A stretch of DNA of 64,000 bases from Chloroflexi bacterium HGW-Chloroflexi-6 (GCA_002840685.1 PHBU01000006.1:62001-126000), one strand, 5' to 3'. Positions 34,408 through 43,159 are shown, numbered from the stretch's first letter. Translations and numbers: made by a program. The notes: a model not told the origin generated them from the letters alone.

Positions 34408-34773
34408 TTATTTGATAAACGAGGCAATTTGAGCGATGAAATGATTGACTTTGACAAGCGGCTTCCCGATGTAACCGTCGAAACCGTAACTTTCCACCAT
34501 TTTTCGGGCAGTCTCTTCGGGCCAGGCCGTGAAAGCAACCATCGGGGTTTGAGCCGTTTCGGGCGCGGCGCGCAGCCAACCCGCCAGGGTTTGACCGTCA
34601 TAATCAGGCAGGCCAAGATCGAGCAGGATCAGGTCGGGGTGTACATCCAGCGCCATTTGCAGGCCGGTTTCAGCATCGGGAGCGTGAAAAACCTCGTAAC
34701 CGGCTGTAACCAGCATCCTGCGGGCCAGTTCGGCGTTATCTGGAATATCTTCGACCATCAGAATCTTTTTCAT
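34408..34773 (-). CDS. single-domain response regulator
   Basis: This 121-residue receiver-only protein has E8/D9, phospho-site D52 (LILLDLGLPDYDG), a threonine in VAFTAW and the switch lysine in IGKP. The ATG at 34773 has GGAG seven bases upstream, and an upstream in-frame start at 34818 lacks support. It lies between the YeiH-type exporter and the acetyltransferase on the same strand, with gaps of 29 and 5 bases. Its kinase is not adjacent; the PAS/GAF kinase two genes downstream is the nearest candidate. Confidence 0.92.
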   Translation of the reverse strand: MKKILMVEDIPDNAELARRMLVTAGYEVFHAPDAETGLQMALDVHPDLILLDLGLPDYDGQTLAGWLRAAPETAQTPMVAFTAWPEETARKMVESYGFDGYIGKPLVKVNHFIAQIASFIK

Positions 34774-34802
34774 CAGCGCGCTCCATTCCTGATCCGGGCA
34801 AA

Positions 34803-35894
34803 CTAACCCAGAGGCCATAAAATCCCAAAAATAACCCAGGCGACAGCCAGCGCCAGTGCTGTATTAAACAAGGTCACCAGCAAGAAAACGATCACCGGCG
34901 ACCAGCCCATTTCTTTCAGTTGCCCGGTTGAAATTTCCAGCCCCATACAAACAAAAGCCAGCAGGAAAGACCAGTTCTTGATGGCTTCGATGACTGTGCC
35001 CTTGCCCCCGTCGATCCAGCCCAGGGTGTATAAAACGGAAGCCAACACAAACCCGAGCACGAATTTCGGGAAACGCTGCCACACCAGGCTGATGCTGGGG
35101 CGCTCGTCCGGTTTGCGCTCGACAACCACCACAAAATACAGGGCCAGAAAAAATGTTACCAGGCCGATGAAGGCATTTTGAGTTGCTTTGATGATCGAGG
35201 CCACAGTCTGGGCTTCTTCGCCATAAATTGTGCCCGCGCCAACCACGGCCGCGGTTGTGTCGATATTCCCGCCAAACCAGGCCCCCGCCACATCCTGCGG
35301 CAGGCCAAGCCAGGAGGCCAGCAACGGAGCGATAACCATCAACGGCAAGGCAAACAGGATGATCAGGGTGGTGACATATGCGACCTGTTCCTTCTTGGCC
35401 ACGACCGAGCCGGCTGCCGCAATCGCCGCTGAAACGCCGCAAACCGCCAGGGCGGTGGCCATCACAGCCCGCAATTTATCATCGAGATGGAATTTTCCGC
35501 CCAGCCACCAGGCAAAAAAGAAAACGCTGGTGATCATGATCACACCCTGCAACACTGCGCCGCCCGCGGCGGCAGCCAGGGTTGTGAAACTGATGCTCGC
35601 GCCAAGCAAGATCAAGCCGATCTTCAGGAACAGCTCGCTGCGGATACCGGGGCGCACATACTCGTGAATTTTAAATGTTTTCAACAGGAAGTTGCCAACC
35701 ACCCCCAGGGCAGCTGCCCAGAGTGGATATTCCAGGGCCTTGCCGGGAATTCCAAAAGGCAACTGAATCGTATAGACCCTTGTAGTTACCTGCCAGGCCA
35801 GCCAGGCCAGCAGCAGAACGATTGCCAGCCCGGCAAAAAAACCCGGCAGTTGGCTGGGCTGGGAAAATGTCGCATGTTTATTTACCGGAGCCAT
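34803..35894 (-). CDS. yeiH: YeiH-family putative sulfate exporter
   Basis: This 363-residue integral membrane protein has about ten TM helices. It carries family blocks such as ALEYPLWAAALGVVGNFL, GASISFTTLAAAAGG, AVCGVSAAIAAAGS and AWFGGNIDTTAAVVGAG. The family is called putative sulfate exporter (UPF0324), but transport substrates are poorly proven. Many larger family members begin with a short hydrophobic segment that here appears to be a separate 47-residue gene directly upstream. The start ATG follows GAGGGAT. Confidence 0.9.
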   Translation of the reverse strand: MAPVNKHATFSQPSQLPGFFAGLAIVLLLAWLAWQVTTRVYTIQLPFGIPGKALEYPLWAAALGVVGNFLLKTFKIHEYVRPGIRSELFLKIGLILLGASISFTTLAAAAGGAVLQGVIMITSVFFFAWWLGGKFHLDDKLRAVMATALAVCGVSAAIAAAGSVVAKKEQVAYVTTLIILFALPLMVIAPLLASWLGLPQDVAGAWFGGNIDTTAAVVGAGTIYGEEAQTVASIIKATQNAFIGLVTFFLALYFVVVVERKPDERPSISLVWQRFPKFVLGFVLASVLYTLGWIDGGKGTVIEAIKNWSFLLAFVCMGLEISTGQLKEMGWSPVIVFLLVTLFNTALALAVAWVIFGILWPLG

Positions 35895-35910
35895 GTTTAT
35901 CCCATCCCTC

Positions 35911-36054
35911 TCAAAATGTAATATTTAAGCCGTTGGGGCCGAGCAGCCCCAAACCTGCCAGGAGGAAGATCAGAAAAGCCAGAAAAACTGCCAGCCAATC
36001 CTCGTTGATCAGGCGGGGTGATGTTTCGCGTTTTTTGGGATGGCGCTTTCGCAT
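35911..36054 (-). CDS. small single-TM protein upstream of the YeiH-type exporter
   Basis: This 47-residue protein has a basic start (MRKRHPKKRE), then EDWLAVFLAF and a single hydrophobic helix ending LGLLGPNGLNITF. The ATG at 36054 follows AAGGA at normal spacing, and its stop is 16 bases before the exporter's start. The EDWLAV-type segment resembles, from memory, the N-terminus of longer sulfate-exporter homologues, so it may be a split-off subunit or accessory segment. Codon-level support is limited by its size. Confidence 0.6.
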   Translation of the reverse strand: MRKRHPKKRETSPRLINEDWLAVFLAFLIFLLAGLGLLGPNGLNITF

Positions 36055-36141
36055 GACAGGCATCCTTTCCAAGCAATCAAACCGGTGTGTGTTTTGATTA
36101 AAAGTATACAACAAATACAGAAATGGCCATGCCAAAACAAA

Positions 36142-36164
36142 TGCGCCAGTCAAAGAACTGGCGC
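36142..36164 (-). terminator. hairpin terminator after the steroid-reductase-like gene
   Basis: TGCGCCAGT and ACTGGCGCA pair around a five-base loop. On the minus strand it is followed by a T-rich tail. Confidence 0.65.
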
Positions 36165-36192
36165 ACGGGAAGATCAATCTTTCATAGCAACA

Positions 36193-36939
36193 TTAGAAGA
36201 CGAAGGGGATCATATTCTTGCGTTCCTTGGGATAATCCGGGAAGCGCTTCTGATACCACTGGCGGGTCTTGAAGCTGCGGGCGCTCAGGTAGCCAAGCAT
36301 GGCGACAAAGGCCAACAGGGTAAAGAAGTGGCGCGAGAGCAATAAAATGCCGAGCCAGGCCAACAACTCAAAGAAGTAATGCGGGCAGGTGGCCTGCTCG
36401 AACCAGCCACCGCGCGGGATGTGATAGCCTTCTGCATTTTTGCGCAGATCGGCCAGCAATTTGTGATGGTAAAAATTGCCAATTTGACCGATCACAAATA
36501 GTACGATCCCAATGATCGAGAGCGCGTCCACCGTGGCAACGGCCTGAGCGTTAAGGGAGCTGATCAGCCCGGCGATCAGGGCATAGGTCACAACAATGAT
36601 CACAAATGTGAACGGCTGCATCGTGCCGGAATAATTGTGCACAAACAGAACCTCATAGGTCCGTTTGGCAAAGTGGATGAACACCGCGGCAAAAACCAGC
36701 CACTGGGGCAGGCTGGCCGAGCCCAGGTAGGGCAGGGCAAAAACGGTGGTGGTGATGACCGGCAAAAAGTACAGGATGAACATCCCCAAGCGGGACGGCA
36801 CGCCTTTTCCGGTGGAGAACTTGCTGTAGCGCATGGCCAATACCTCAAAATAATCCAAAAAGCCAAGCAACACAGCAAAAATGCCAAAAACGCTATAAAA
36901 AAGGATATTGATCAGATTCCAATCAGTAGGGAAAAACAT
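36193..36939 (-). CDS. steroid 5-alpha-reductase/isoprenylcysteine methyltransferase-like membrane protein
   Basis: This 248-residue protein has about six to seven TM helices. The C-terminal signature YHIPRGGWFEQATCPHYFFE followed by ELLAWLGI, and the final RFPDYPKERKNMIPFVF, are typical of the 3-oxo-5-alpha-steroid 4-dehydrogenase family, which reduces enone double bonds with NADPH. In bacteria the substrate is usually unknown; sterol-like, polyprenol or fatty enones are possible. The ATG follows AGGAG, and a promoter lies at 36963-36991. It is a single-gene transcript by layout. Confidence 0.88.
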   Translation of the reverse strand: MFFPTDWNLINILFYSVFGIFAVLLGFLDYFEVLAMRYSKFSTGKGVPSRLGMFILYFLPVITTTVFALPYLGSASLPQWLVFAAVFIHFAKRTYEVLFVHNYSGTMQPFTFVIIVVTYALIAGLISSLNAQAVATVDALSIIGIVLFVIGQIGNFYHHKLLADLRKNAEGYHIPRGGWFEQATCPHYFFELLAWLGILLLSRHFFTLLAFVAMLGYLSARSFKTRQWYQKRFPDYPKERKNMIPFVF

Positions 36940-36962
36940 AAAAATATTCTCCTTGTATCAAA

Positions 36963-36991
36963 ATGTTATAGCATATTTTTTCACAAGTCAA
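36963..36991 (-). promoter_or_regulatory. promoter of the steroid-reductase-like gene
   Basis: On the minus strand TTGACT, a 17-base A/T-rich spacer and TAACAT are seen. The leader to the ATG at 36939 is about 17 bases. Confidence 0.6.
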
Positions 36992-37005
36992 AACCGACAA
37001 AATTG

Positions 37006-37470
37006 TTACGTCAGAAAGTCATCCGGGATCTGGACAGCAACCACTTCTCCGCGCACGGTGGCGATGCCAGCCGCGTAAACGATCGATTCGATGATCACCT
37101 TGCGGCCTCGAACTTCTTTAACACGCCCACGCACTTCGAGCGGGATATTTAATGGAGTCGGCTTAAGATAATCGACATGCAGCGAGGCGGTCACACAACG
37201 AATCGCGGGCAGTGTATCCATTTCGCGGCCCGCGGCGCGGTATAAGGCCGCAGCGGCGGTCCCGGTGCTGTGGCAGTCGATCAATGAGGCCAGCAATCCG
37301 CCATAAACGTAACCGGGCACGGCGGTGTGATGGGCATCGGGCGTGTAGAGAGTCAGCGATTCGTCGCCATCCCAAAAAGTTTGGAAGTGGTGGCCGTGTT
37401 CATTCAAGCGGCCACAACCATAACATTGGGCAGTGCTTTCGGGGTAGTAATCCTGGAAGGCTTTCGGCAT
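37006..37470 (-). CDS. PaaI-type hotdog-fold thioesterase
   Basis: This 154-residue protein probably hydrolyses acyl-CoA thioesters. It has an opening QCYGCGRLNEHG and the hotdog helix GYVYGGLLASLIDCHSTGTA, with the acidic residue typical of the PaaI group. The strand ASLHVDYLKPTPL follows. The ATG at 37470 has AGGAG seven bases upstream. A longer open frame to 37563 would run into the divergent aspA gene and is rejected. The substrate is unknown. Such proteins commonly occur without pathway context, as here. Confidence 0.88.
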   Translation of the reverse strand: MPKAFQDYYPESTAQCYGCGRLNEHGHHFQTFWDGDESLTLYTPDAHHTAVPGYVYGGLLASLIDCHSTGTAAAALYRAAGREMDTLPAIRCVTASLHVDYLKPTPLNIPLEVRGRVKEVRGRKVIIESIVYAAGIATVRGEVVAVQIPDDFLT

Positions 37471-37541
37471 CTCGGCGCTCCTGTCTGGAATGAAAATAGT
37501 ATAGCAGAAAACCCAATCCTGTAAATTTGGGTCGGAACGTG

Positions 37542-37547
37542 TACAAT
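37542..37547 (+). promoter_or_regulatory. aspA: -10 box giving a leaderless aspA transcript
   Basis: TACAAT ends six bases before the aspA ATG, so transcription should start at the initiator codon itself. No ribosome site exists upstream. No good -35 is seen. Confidence 0.5.
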
Positions 37548-37553
37548 TTGGGC

Positions 37554-38981
37554 ATGAACACATCCCCTTCTGCCACCCGAATTGAACACGACCTGCTCGG
37601 CGAACGCCAGGTTCCTGCCGAGGCTTATTACGGCATCCACACCCTGCGCGCGATCGAGAATTTCCCGATCAGCGGCACAACCATCCAGTCTTCGCCCAGC
37701 CTGGTGACGGCGCTGGCCTGCGTCAAACAGGCTTGCGCCCTGGCCAACAACGAGCTGGGTGAACTGGACGATGAGCGCACCAGCGCGATTGTGCAAGCCT
37801 GTCAGGATATCCGGCGCGGGAATTATCACGATCAATTCGTGGTGGATGTTATTCAGGGCGGGGCCGGGACCTCGACCAACATGAACGCCAACGAGGTCAT
37901 CGCCAATCGCGCATTGGAAATTTTGGGGCACGGGCGCGGCGAGTACGGATTCCTGCACCCGCTCGAACACGTCAACCTGAGCCAGAGCACCAACGATGTC
38001 TACCCAACAGCGGTTAAACTGGCGCTGCGCTTTGAGATCGAACGCCTGGCCGATGCGATGGAAGCGCTGCGCGTCGATTTTGCAAAAAAAGCGGATGAGT
38101 TTACCAATGTTTTGAAAATGGGACGCACCCAACTGCAGGATGCCGTTCCGATGACGCTCGGACAAGAATTCAGCACATATGCCGTCATGCTCGAAGAAGA
38201 CCGCGAGCGGCTACGCGAAGCGGCCCTGCTGATCCAGGAGATCAACCTGGGGGCAACGGCCATCGGCACGGGCATCAACGCCCCGCCCGAGTATGCGCCC
38301 CTGGCCGCCAAGTATCTGGCTGAAATCAGCGGGATCGCCTTCAGCACCGCCAAAAATCTGGTTGAAGCCACCCAGGACGCCGGGGCCTTTGTCCAGCTTT
38401 CGGGTGTGCTGAAACGGATCGCGGTCAAACTCTCGAAGATCTGCAACGACCTGCGCCTGCTCTCCTCCGGGCCGCGGGCCGGATTCGGCGAGATCAACCT
38501 GCCGGCCGTCCAGGCCGGTTCGAGCATCATGCCAGGCAAGGTCAACCCGGTCATCCCCGAAGTGGTCAACCAGATTGCCTTTGAAGTGATCGGCAACGAT
38601 ATCACGGTCAGTTTTGCGGCGGAAGGCGGGCAGATGCAACTGAATGCCTTCGAACCGATCATTGCCCATAACCTCTTCAACTCCCTGGTCTACCTGCGCC
38701 AGGGATGCCTGACCCTGGCCGAGCGCTGCGTGCGCGGGATCACCGCCAACGAGGCCCACCTGCGCGCCATGGTCGCCAACTCGATCGGGCTGGTGACCGC
38801 GCTCAACCCGTATATCGGCTACGAAAACGCCAGCGCCATCGCCAAGGAGGCCCACGCCAGCGGGCGCGGCGTGGCTGAGATCGCGCTCGAGAAGGGTCTG
38901 TTAACTCAGGAACAACTCGACGATATCCTGCGCCCCGAAGTGCTGACCCAGCCGAGGTATTTGGCGAAGAATAACAAGTAA
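37554..38981 (+). CDS. aspA: aspartate ammonia-lyase
   Basis: This 475-residue enzyme interconverts aspartate with fumarate and ammonia. The N-terminus RIEHDLLGERQVPAEAYYG with HTLRAIENF is aspartase-like rather than fumarase-like. The active-site regions TSTNMNANEV, VNLSQSTNDVYPTA and the mobile loop GSSIMPGKVNPVIPE (catalytic serine) are intact. The ATG at 37554 is chosen because homology begins there and a TACAAT promoter box ends six bases before it. It is divergent from the thioesterase gene. It supplies fumarate to, or drains it from, the TCA cycle represented by mdh and gltA. Confidence 0.95.
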   Translation: MNTSPSATRIEHDLLGERQVPAEAYYGIHTLRAIENFPISGTTIQSSPSLVTALACVKQACALANNELGELDDERTSAIVQACQDIRRGNYHDQFVVDVIQGGAGTSTNMNANEVIANRALEILGHGRGEYGFLHPLEHVNLSQSTNDVYPTAVKLALRFEIERLADAMEALRVDFAKKADEFTNVLKMGRTQLQDAVPMTLGQEFSTYAVMLEEDRERLREAALLIQEINLGATAIGTGINAPPEYAPLAAKYLAEISGIAFSTAKNLVEATQDAGAFVQLSGVLKRIAVKLSKICNDLRLLSSGPRAGFGEINLPAVQAGSSIMPGKVNPVIPEVVNQIAFEVIGNDITVSFAAEGGQMQLNAFEPIIAHNLFNSLVYLRQGCLTLAERCVRGITANEAHLRAMVANSIGLVTALNPYIGYENASAIAKEAHASGRGVAEIALEKGLLTQEQLDDILRPEVLTQPRYLAKNNK

Positions 38982-39067
38982 ACTTTTCTTGCTGAATAGG
39001 GTAGGCCCAGGGCCAAAACGGCTTTCGGCAGACTAATGCAGGCTAAGGTGATTTAGAAGGAAAAATT

Positions 39068-39580
39068 ATGTACTCACACCAAAAAAGCATATTTTCTGGC
39101 TTCGTATGGCTATTGGGTTGCTACTCGATTCTTGCGCCGGTTTACGGAATTGTTGTACTACCAGACATTATTTTTGAAGCAAAAAAACAGCCCGATCTGC
39201 TAATGATGGTAAGTTTTGTTTTCAGGTTCCTGGCTAATTGGTTGTTGTTTTTTGGGTTTGGGGTATATGTATCATCGTTTTGTTTCAAACTGTTCCCTTC
39301 GTTAAAAATAACCACGGAAGGAATACACTCCAAATACATGTTTGGAATACGAAAAGATTTCTTCAAGTGGGATGAAATACAAAAAATTACAACTCGCGGC
39401 AACTATACTTTCTTAATACTGCACAGACCTGGATTGAATTTACTAAATGGCTTACATATCAACGCTTTACACGGGAAGATGTTCGGAATAATGAGACCAG
39501 TGTTAATATTGTCGCCATATCTGGAAAACCGGGATGAAATCACAGCAAAAATTCGTAAAGAAACGAACATTTTTGATTAA
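39068..39580 (+). CDS. two-TM protein with PH-like soluble domain, function unknown
   Basis: This 170-residue protein has TM helices at about 10-32 and 43-70. A cytoplasmic domain follows with the strand pattern SLKITTEGIHSKYMFG and FFKWDEIQKIT, reminiscent of bacterial PH-like domains. I do not recognise a named family. The gene is visibly more AT-rich than everything around it, including third codon positions, suggesting recent acquisition. A GAAGG site precedes the ATG, and a bidirectional terminator follows. No role can be assigned. Confidence 0.7.
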   Translation: MYSHQKSIFSGFVWLLGCYSILAPVYGIVVLPDIIFEAKKQPDLLMMVSFVFRFLANWLLFFGFGVYVSSFCFKLFPSLKITTEGIHSKYMFGIRKDFFKWDEIQKITTRGNYTFLILHRPGLNLLNGLHINALHGKMFGIMRPVLILSPYLENRDEITAKIRKETNIFD

Positions 39581-39602
39581 TACCAGCAAAGGAAAGCCAA
39601 AA

Positions 39603-39642
39603 AACGAGGCTTCTGGCAATCATTCACCAGAAGCCTCGTTTA
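39603..39642. terminator. bidirectional terminator between convergent genes
   Basis: A perfect 14-base stem (AACGAGGCTTCTGG against its complement) with a ten-base loop has A residues before and T residues after. Confidence 0.85.
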
Positions 39643-39676
39643 CTACTGAATACTAAAAACGGATCACTGATTACTG
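39642..39676. repeat. degenerate heptanucleotide tandem repeat
   Basis: Five seven-base units (ACTACTG, AATACTA, AAAACGG, ATCACTG, ATTACTG) run without a break from the terminator into the pullulanase stop codon. The length and phase equal those of the array at 1307-1341. Confidence 0.6.
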
Positions 39677-42600
39677 CTTTTTCATCTTCATCCCAAAAAA
39701 CAGAGCCGCTGCGCCGCCGAGCAGGGCGAGAAAAGCCCCGGCCACAAGAGCCAGCGTGTTCGAGGGCGCGGCTCCCGTTTTCTCAACAGCCTCAGATGGG
39801 TCCCAATCAGGATTATCAACCACAAAGACGGCCGTCGTGCGCGGCGGAACGTTGAAGCGGCCGGTCGCGTTTTCGAAAACTGCGTTCTTGACCATCTCAT
39901 CCGCGCTGTTTTGCAATTCAGGATGGAGCATGAACGACTGGCCCTTGACAGCTTCCAGCGCGATCGCCTGGGCTTCGCCCGTGGCGTTGAAAACTACAAC
40001 AATATGCTTGAAGGGATCATTGATGCTGTCTGCGCCATCGTTCTTCAGCCAGTAAGCGATCAGGCCGGGAGTCTGCTCCTTGCCCATGCCGAAGAAGGTC
40101 AGGTGGGCCTTGACCTCATCCGCAGTTTGCAGGCGGAAGAGCCGCGAACTCTTGCGGATTTTCAGGAAGGTTTCAAAATTCGCCAGCGAGAACTGGATGT
40201 CGTCCGGGCTGACTTGCAGATCGGGGTTGGCCAGCAGCGGGCGGATAATGTCCCATTTATCGGCATTATCGCCGGAAGGCGGCAGGCCGACTGCCCAGTT
40301 ATTCGTCTGGTAAGTGAAATCGAGTTTGTTGAACCAATCGCCAGAGTTGTACGAGTTGCGGTCGAGCGATTTCGAGCGCAGCAGTTCATCACCGGCATGG
40401 AAGAACGGCACCCCCTGCGAAAGCATCACCAGGCTGACGCCCAGGTTTTGCATGCGCACCCGCTCCGAGATCGTCCACGCGGCAGGCGATTTGACCTGGA
40501 TGATATCCCACAAGGTTTCGTTGTCGTGCGCTGAAATATAGACGATGTTTTCCTGCGGATCGCGGGCATAACCAGCCGGGCTGCCGTTGTAACCGATCGA
40601 TCTGCCCAGCACTTCATAGCCATCGGCATTGACCAGGGTGTAATCGGCCAGGTTGCCCGCCAGGCCCAGCCGCAGCCAGTCGGTGTACTCATTCAGTTTG
40701 GCGCGTTGGCTGGCCGGATCACGACTCTCATACTGATTGGGGGAGAGCAGCAAACCGGTCAGGATGCCCTGCTCAGGCAACGCCCCGAAAGGCCCCCCGC
40801 CGCGCGCAGCATCGCGAAACCGATCGTTGAAGACCCCGATCCCCGTCCCGCCGATGTTCATCTGGGTGGCGTTCGTCCCGCGTGCATTCTTGGAAACTTC
40901 GCCAAAGTCCCAGCCTTCACCGTAAACATAAACGACCCTGCCATCCACGCCATTCTGAGCCACAGTCAGGCTATCCAGCGTGGCGCGCAGGTTGGTCATA
41001 TTCGAGAGCATATGATGACCCATCAGGTCGAAACGGTAGCCATCCACTTTGTAGGCCGTTGTCCAGGTCAGCACCGAGTCGATCATCAGCTTTTCCATCA
41101 TATAGTGCTCGCTGGCCGTGTTTTCACAGCAGGTGCTGCGCTCGATGCTGCCTTCAGCATTCAAACGATGGTAATAACCCGGCACAACCTTGTCCAAAAC
41201 CGAGTTGGCGCTCAGGCCGCTGGCATTGGTATGGTTGTAGACCACATCCATGACCACGCGCAACCCAGCCTGATTAAGCGCCTGGACCATCTCGCGGAAC
41301 TCAAGCACACGGGTTGCGCCATCCGGATTGGTGGCATAACTGCCTTCGGGGGCGGTGTAATGATGCGGATCGTAGCCCCAGTTGAAACCATCCTGGCCGA
41401 CTGCCGCGCCAGCCGCCGCCTGCTGGGCGTCCGAAGCGCCGGGCAGGGCTGAAAGTGCAGCCTGGTCGACACTCTTCCAGGTGCTTTTATCTTCGTTAAT
41501 GCTGGCAACGTCAAAGGCCGGCAGCAGGTGGATATGCGTCAGCCCGGCCTCCGCCAGCCGCTTGAGGTGCTTCATGCCGTTCGAGTCAGAAACGGTAAAG
41601 GCTTTGAACGTTCCGCGCAGTTCATCCGGCACGCCCGGGTCGGAAATGCTAAAGTCGCGCACATGCAGCTCGTACAGAACAATATCCTCGGGCGCATTCA
41701 AAGGCGGTTTCACCAATTTGTCCCAGCCGGCAGGCTTCAGGGCCGGGTCGTTCAGGTCAACGATCTGGCTGCGGCGTCCGTTGGTCGAAAGGCTGAGCGA
41801 GTACGGGTCGGTCACCAGGTTTTTCTCGACAACTCCGGTCGCAGGAACGTAGACCTGGACTTCGAACAAATAAAACTGGTTCTTCCAATCTGCCTCACCG
41901 GTGGCGCTCCAGACACCGGTCTCTTTTTCATAGGACATCGAGAGGGTCTCAGCGGCATCTGACGATGAATCCACAAAGCGGATCAGACTCACCTTTTGCG
42001 CGGTCGGCGCCCAGACGCGGATCACAGGCCGGGACTTTTCCCAGCTTACCCCGAGCGCTCCATCGTAGCGATACAGGTCATCCAACACCCCGGGGATCTG
42101 CAGCCCGGCGGCATCGACCAGTTTACCGTCCTGGTCCCAGGCTGAGACGGCCACCTGGCCCTTGAGCATTTCAGGGACAAGCGCCTGGTCGGCGTCGGAT
42201 AAGGTCAGGGTCGTCAAGCCCGTCAGGTGCGGGAAACGCTCGAAAATCTCATCTCCCGGCCCACCCTGCTGGTAGGTCAGCGCGAGTTCATCGGCGCCTT
42301 GAATGCCATTTACCCCCAGGGTGATGCCGCCCTGGGGCGCATAATGCAGCTTGTAGCTATATTTCGGGGAACCAGGCACATTCCAAAGAATGGCCCCCTG
42401 ACTGACCCAGTAGGCCCGTAAAGTGCTGATGTTGCCGCGCGGCGCGCCCTCATTGCTCACAAGTAACTCTCCTTTGATAGAATCGAAGCCAAAATATATT
42501 TCATCGCCATCGTTTTTGACCGTAAATTCACTCGGTTGTACGGCCACCTGCTGGTTGTCTTCATACAGGGCAATTGCCACCGAATAAGCGCCGGCAGGTA

Positions 42601-43132
42601 ATTGGCGGGTTGAAAAAGTGAGCAGCCCGTCGCCATCCGGGTCTTGCAGCCAGGAGCGCAGGCAGGTGGCGTCATTGTCCTTTGTACAGCCCAAAGCTTG
42701 CTGGAAATCTCCCACCGCGACCGCGATGACGCTGTTGAAGCTGTCGGTCACCCAGTGAGATTTATGATCATAATAAAACTTGACTTCGGTGGCCTGCTCA
42801 ACCACCAGCGGAATATCCGCCCCGCCGGCGGTGGCGTTCAAACCGTAATTCTCACCCCAGCCACCGTTCATGGCAGCTTTATAGCGCGGACCTTTCTCGT
42901 CCTGGTCGTTGCCCGGTTCGATCAGGAAAGTCCCCTGCCAGACATCATCTTCGGCATCATAAACCAGAGCAGTATTCTCGCAATCGGGCAGCCAGTCGCT
43001 CGCGCAGCCCAACTCCGACTGAATGGTTCCGGGAATAACGACCCTCTCGGGGTTGGCAGAATCCTGGGCCTGGGCCGCGCTGAACGGCAGCAACAGGGCC
43101 AGCAACAGTAAGAAATTCATCACCTTTTTCAT
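39671..43132 (-). CDS. pulA: secreted, membrane-anchored pullulanase-type debranching enzyme
   Basis: This 1153-residue GH13 enzyme should cleave alpha-1,6 bonds of pullulan, starch or glycogen outside the cell. A signal peptide (about 1-22, AAQAQ) is followed by N-terminal starch-binding or accessory beta-domains (about 30-360) and a CBM48-like domain (about 365-470). The catalytic barrel contains FNWGYDPHHY, VVMDVVYNH, VDGYRFDLMG (nucleophile Asp), VYGEGWDFG (acid Glu) and SAHDNETLWD. The C-terminus has a hydrophobic helix and a KMKKQ tail, which would anchor the enzyme to the membrane. GGAGG precedes the ATG. No sugar transporter is adjacent, although an MFS gene lies about 6.5 kb upstream. 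Confidence 0.94.
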   Translation of the reverse strand: MKKVMNFLLLLALLLPFSAAQAQDSANPERVVIPGTIQSELGCASDWLPDCENTALVYDAEDDVWQGTFLIEPGNDQDEKGPRYKAAMNGGWGENYGLNATAGGADIPLVVEQATEVKFYYDHKSHWVTDSFNSVIAVAVGDFQQALGCTKDNDATCLRSWLQDPDGDGLLTFSTRQLPAGAYSVAIALYEDNQQVAVQPSEFTVKNDGDEIYFGFDSIKGELLVSNEGAPRGNISTLRAYWVSQGAILWNVPGSPKYSYKLHYAPQGGITLGVNGIQGADELALTYQQGGPGDEIFERFPHLTGLTTLTLSDADQALVPEMLKGQVAVSAWDQDGKLVDAAGLQIPGVLDDLYRYDGALGVSWEKSRPVIRVWAPTAQKVSLIRFVDSSSDAAETLSMSYEKETGVWSATGEADWKNQFYLFEVQVYVPATGVVEKNLVTDPYSLSLSTNGRRSQIVDLNDPALKPAGWDKLVKPPLNAPEDIVLYELHVRDFSISDPGVPDELRGTFKAFTVSDSNGMKHLKRLAEAGLTHIHLLPAFDVASINEDKSTWKSVDQAALSALPGASDAQQAAAGAAVGQDGFNWGYDPHHYTAPEGSYATNPDGATRVLEFREMVQALNQAGLRVVMDVVYNHTNASGLSANSVLDKVVPGYYHRLNAEGSIERSTCCENTASEHYMMEKLMIDSVLTWTTAYKVDGYRFDLMGHHMLSNMTNLRATLDSLTVAQNGVDGRVVYVYGEGWDFGEVSKNARGTNATQMNIGGTGIGVFNDRFRDAARGGGPFGALPEQGILTGLLLSPNQYESRDPASQRAKLNEYTDWLRLGLAGNLADYTLVNADGYEVLGRSIGYNGSPAGYARDPQENIVYISAHDNETLWDIIQVKSPAAWTISERVRMQNLGVSLVMLSQGVPFFHAGDELLRSKSLDRNSYNSGDWFNKLDFTYQTNNWAVGLPPSGDNADKWDIIRPLLANPDLQVSPDDIQFSLANFETFLKIRKSSRLFRLQTADEVKAHLTFFGMGKEQTPGLIAYWLKNDGADSINDPFKHIVVVFNATGEAQAIALEAVKGQSFMLHPELQNSADEMVKNAVFENATGRFNVPPRTTAVFVVDNPDWDPSEAVEKTGAAPSNTLALVAGAFLALLGGAAALFFGMKMKKQ

Positions 43133-43159
43133 AACCTGCCTCCATAATCGTTAGCGGTC

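Noticed and set aside
33491..34579. Longer form of the acetyltransferase starting at 34579
   Set aside because: It would overlap most of the receiver gene in another frame, and the extra residues carry no domain.
37404..38165. Open frame of 253 codons on the minus strand
   Set aside because: Antisense of aspA, which has full motifs and a promoter on the other strand. The thioesterase start at 37470 is better supported.
38211..38855. Open frame of 214 codons on the minus strand
   Set aside because: Antisense of the aspA catalytic region. No start signal or motif.
40706..41452. Open frame of 248 codons on the plus strand
   Set aside because: Antisense of the GH13 catalytic domain of pulA; composition and lack of motifs mark it as a shadow.
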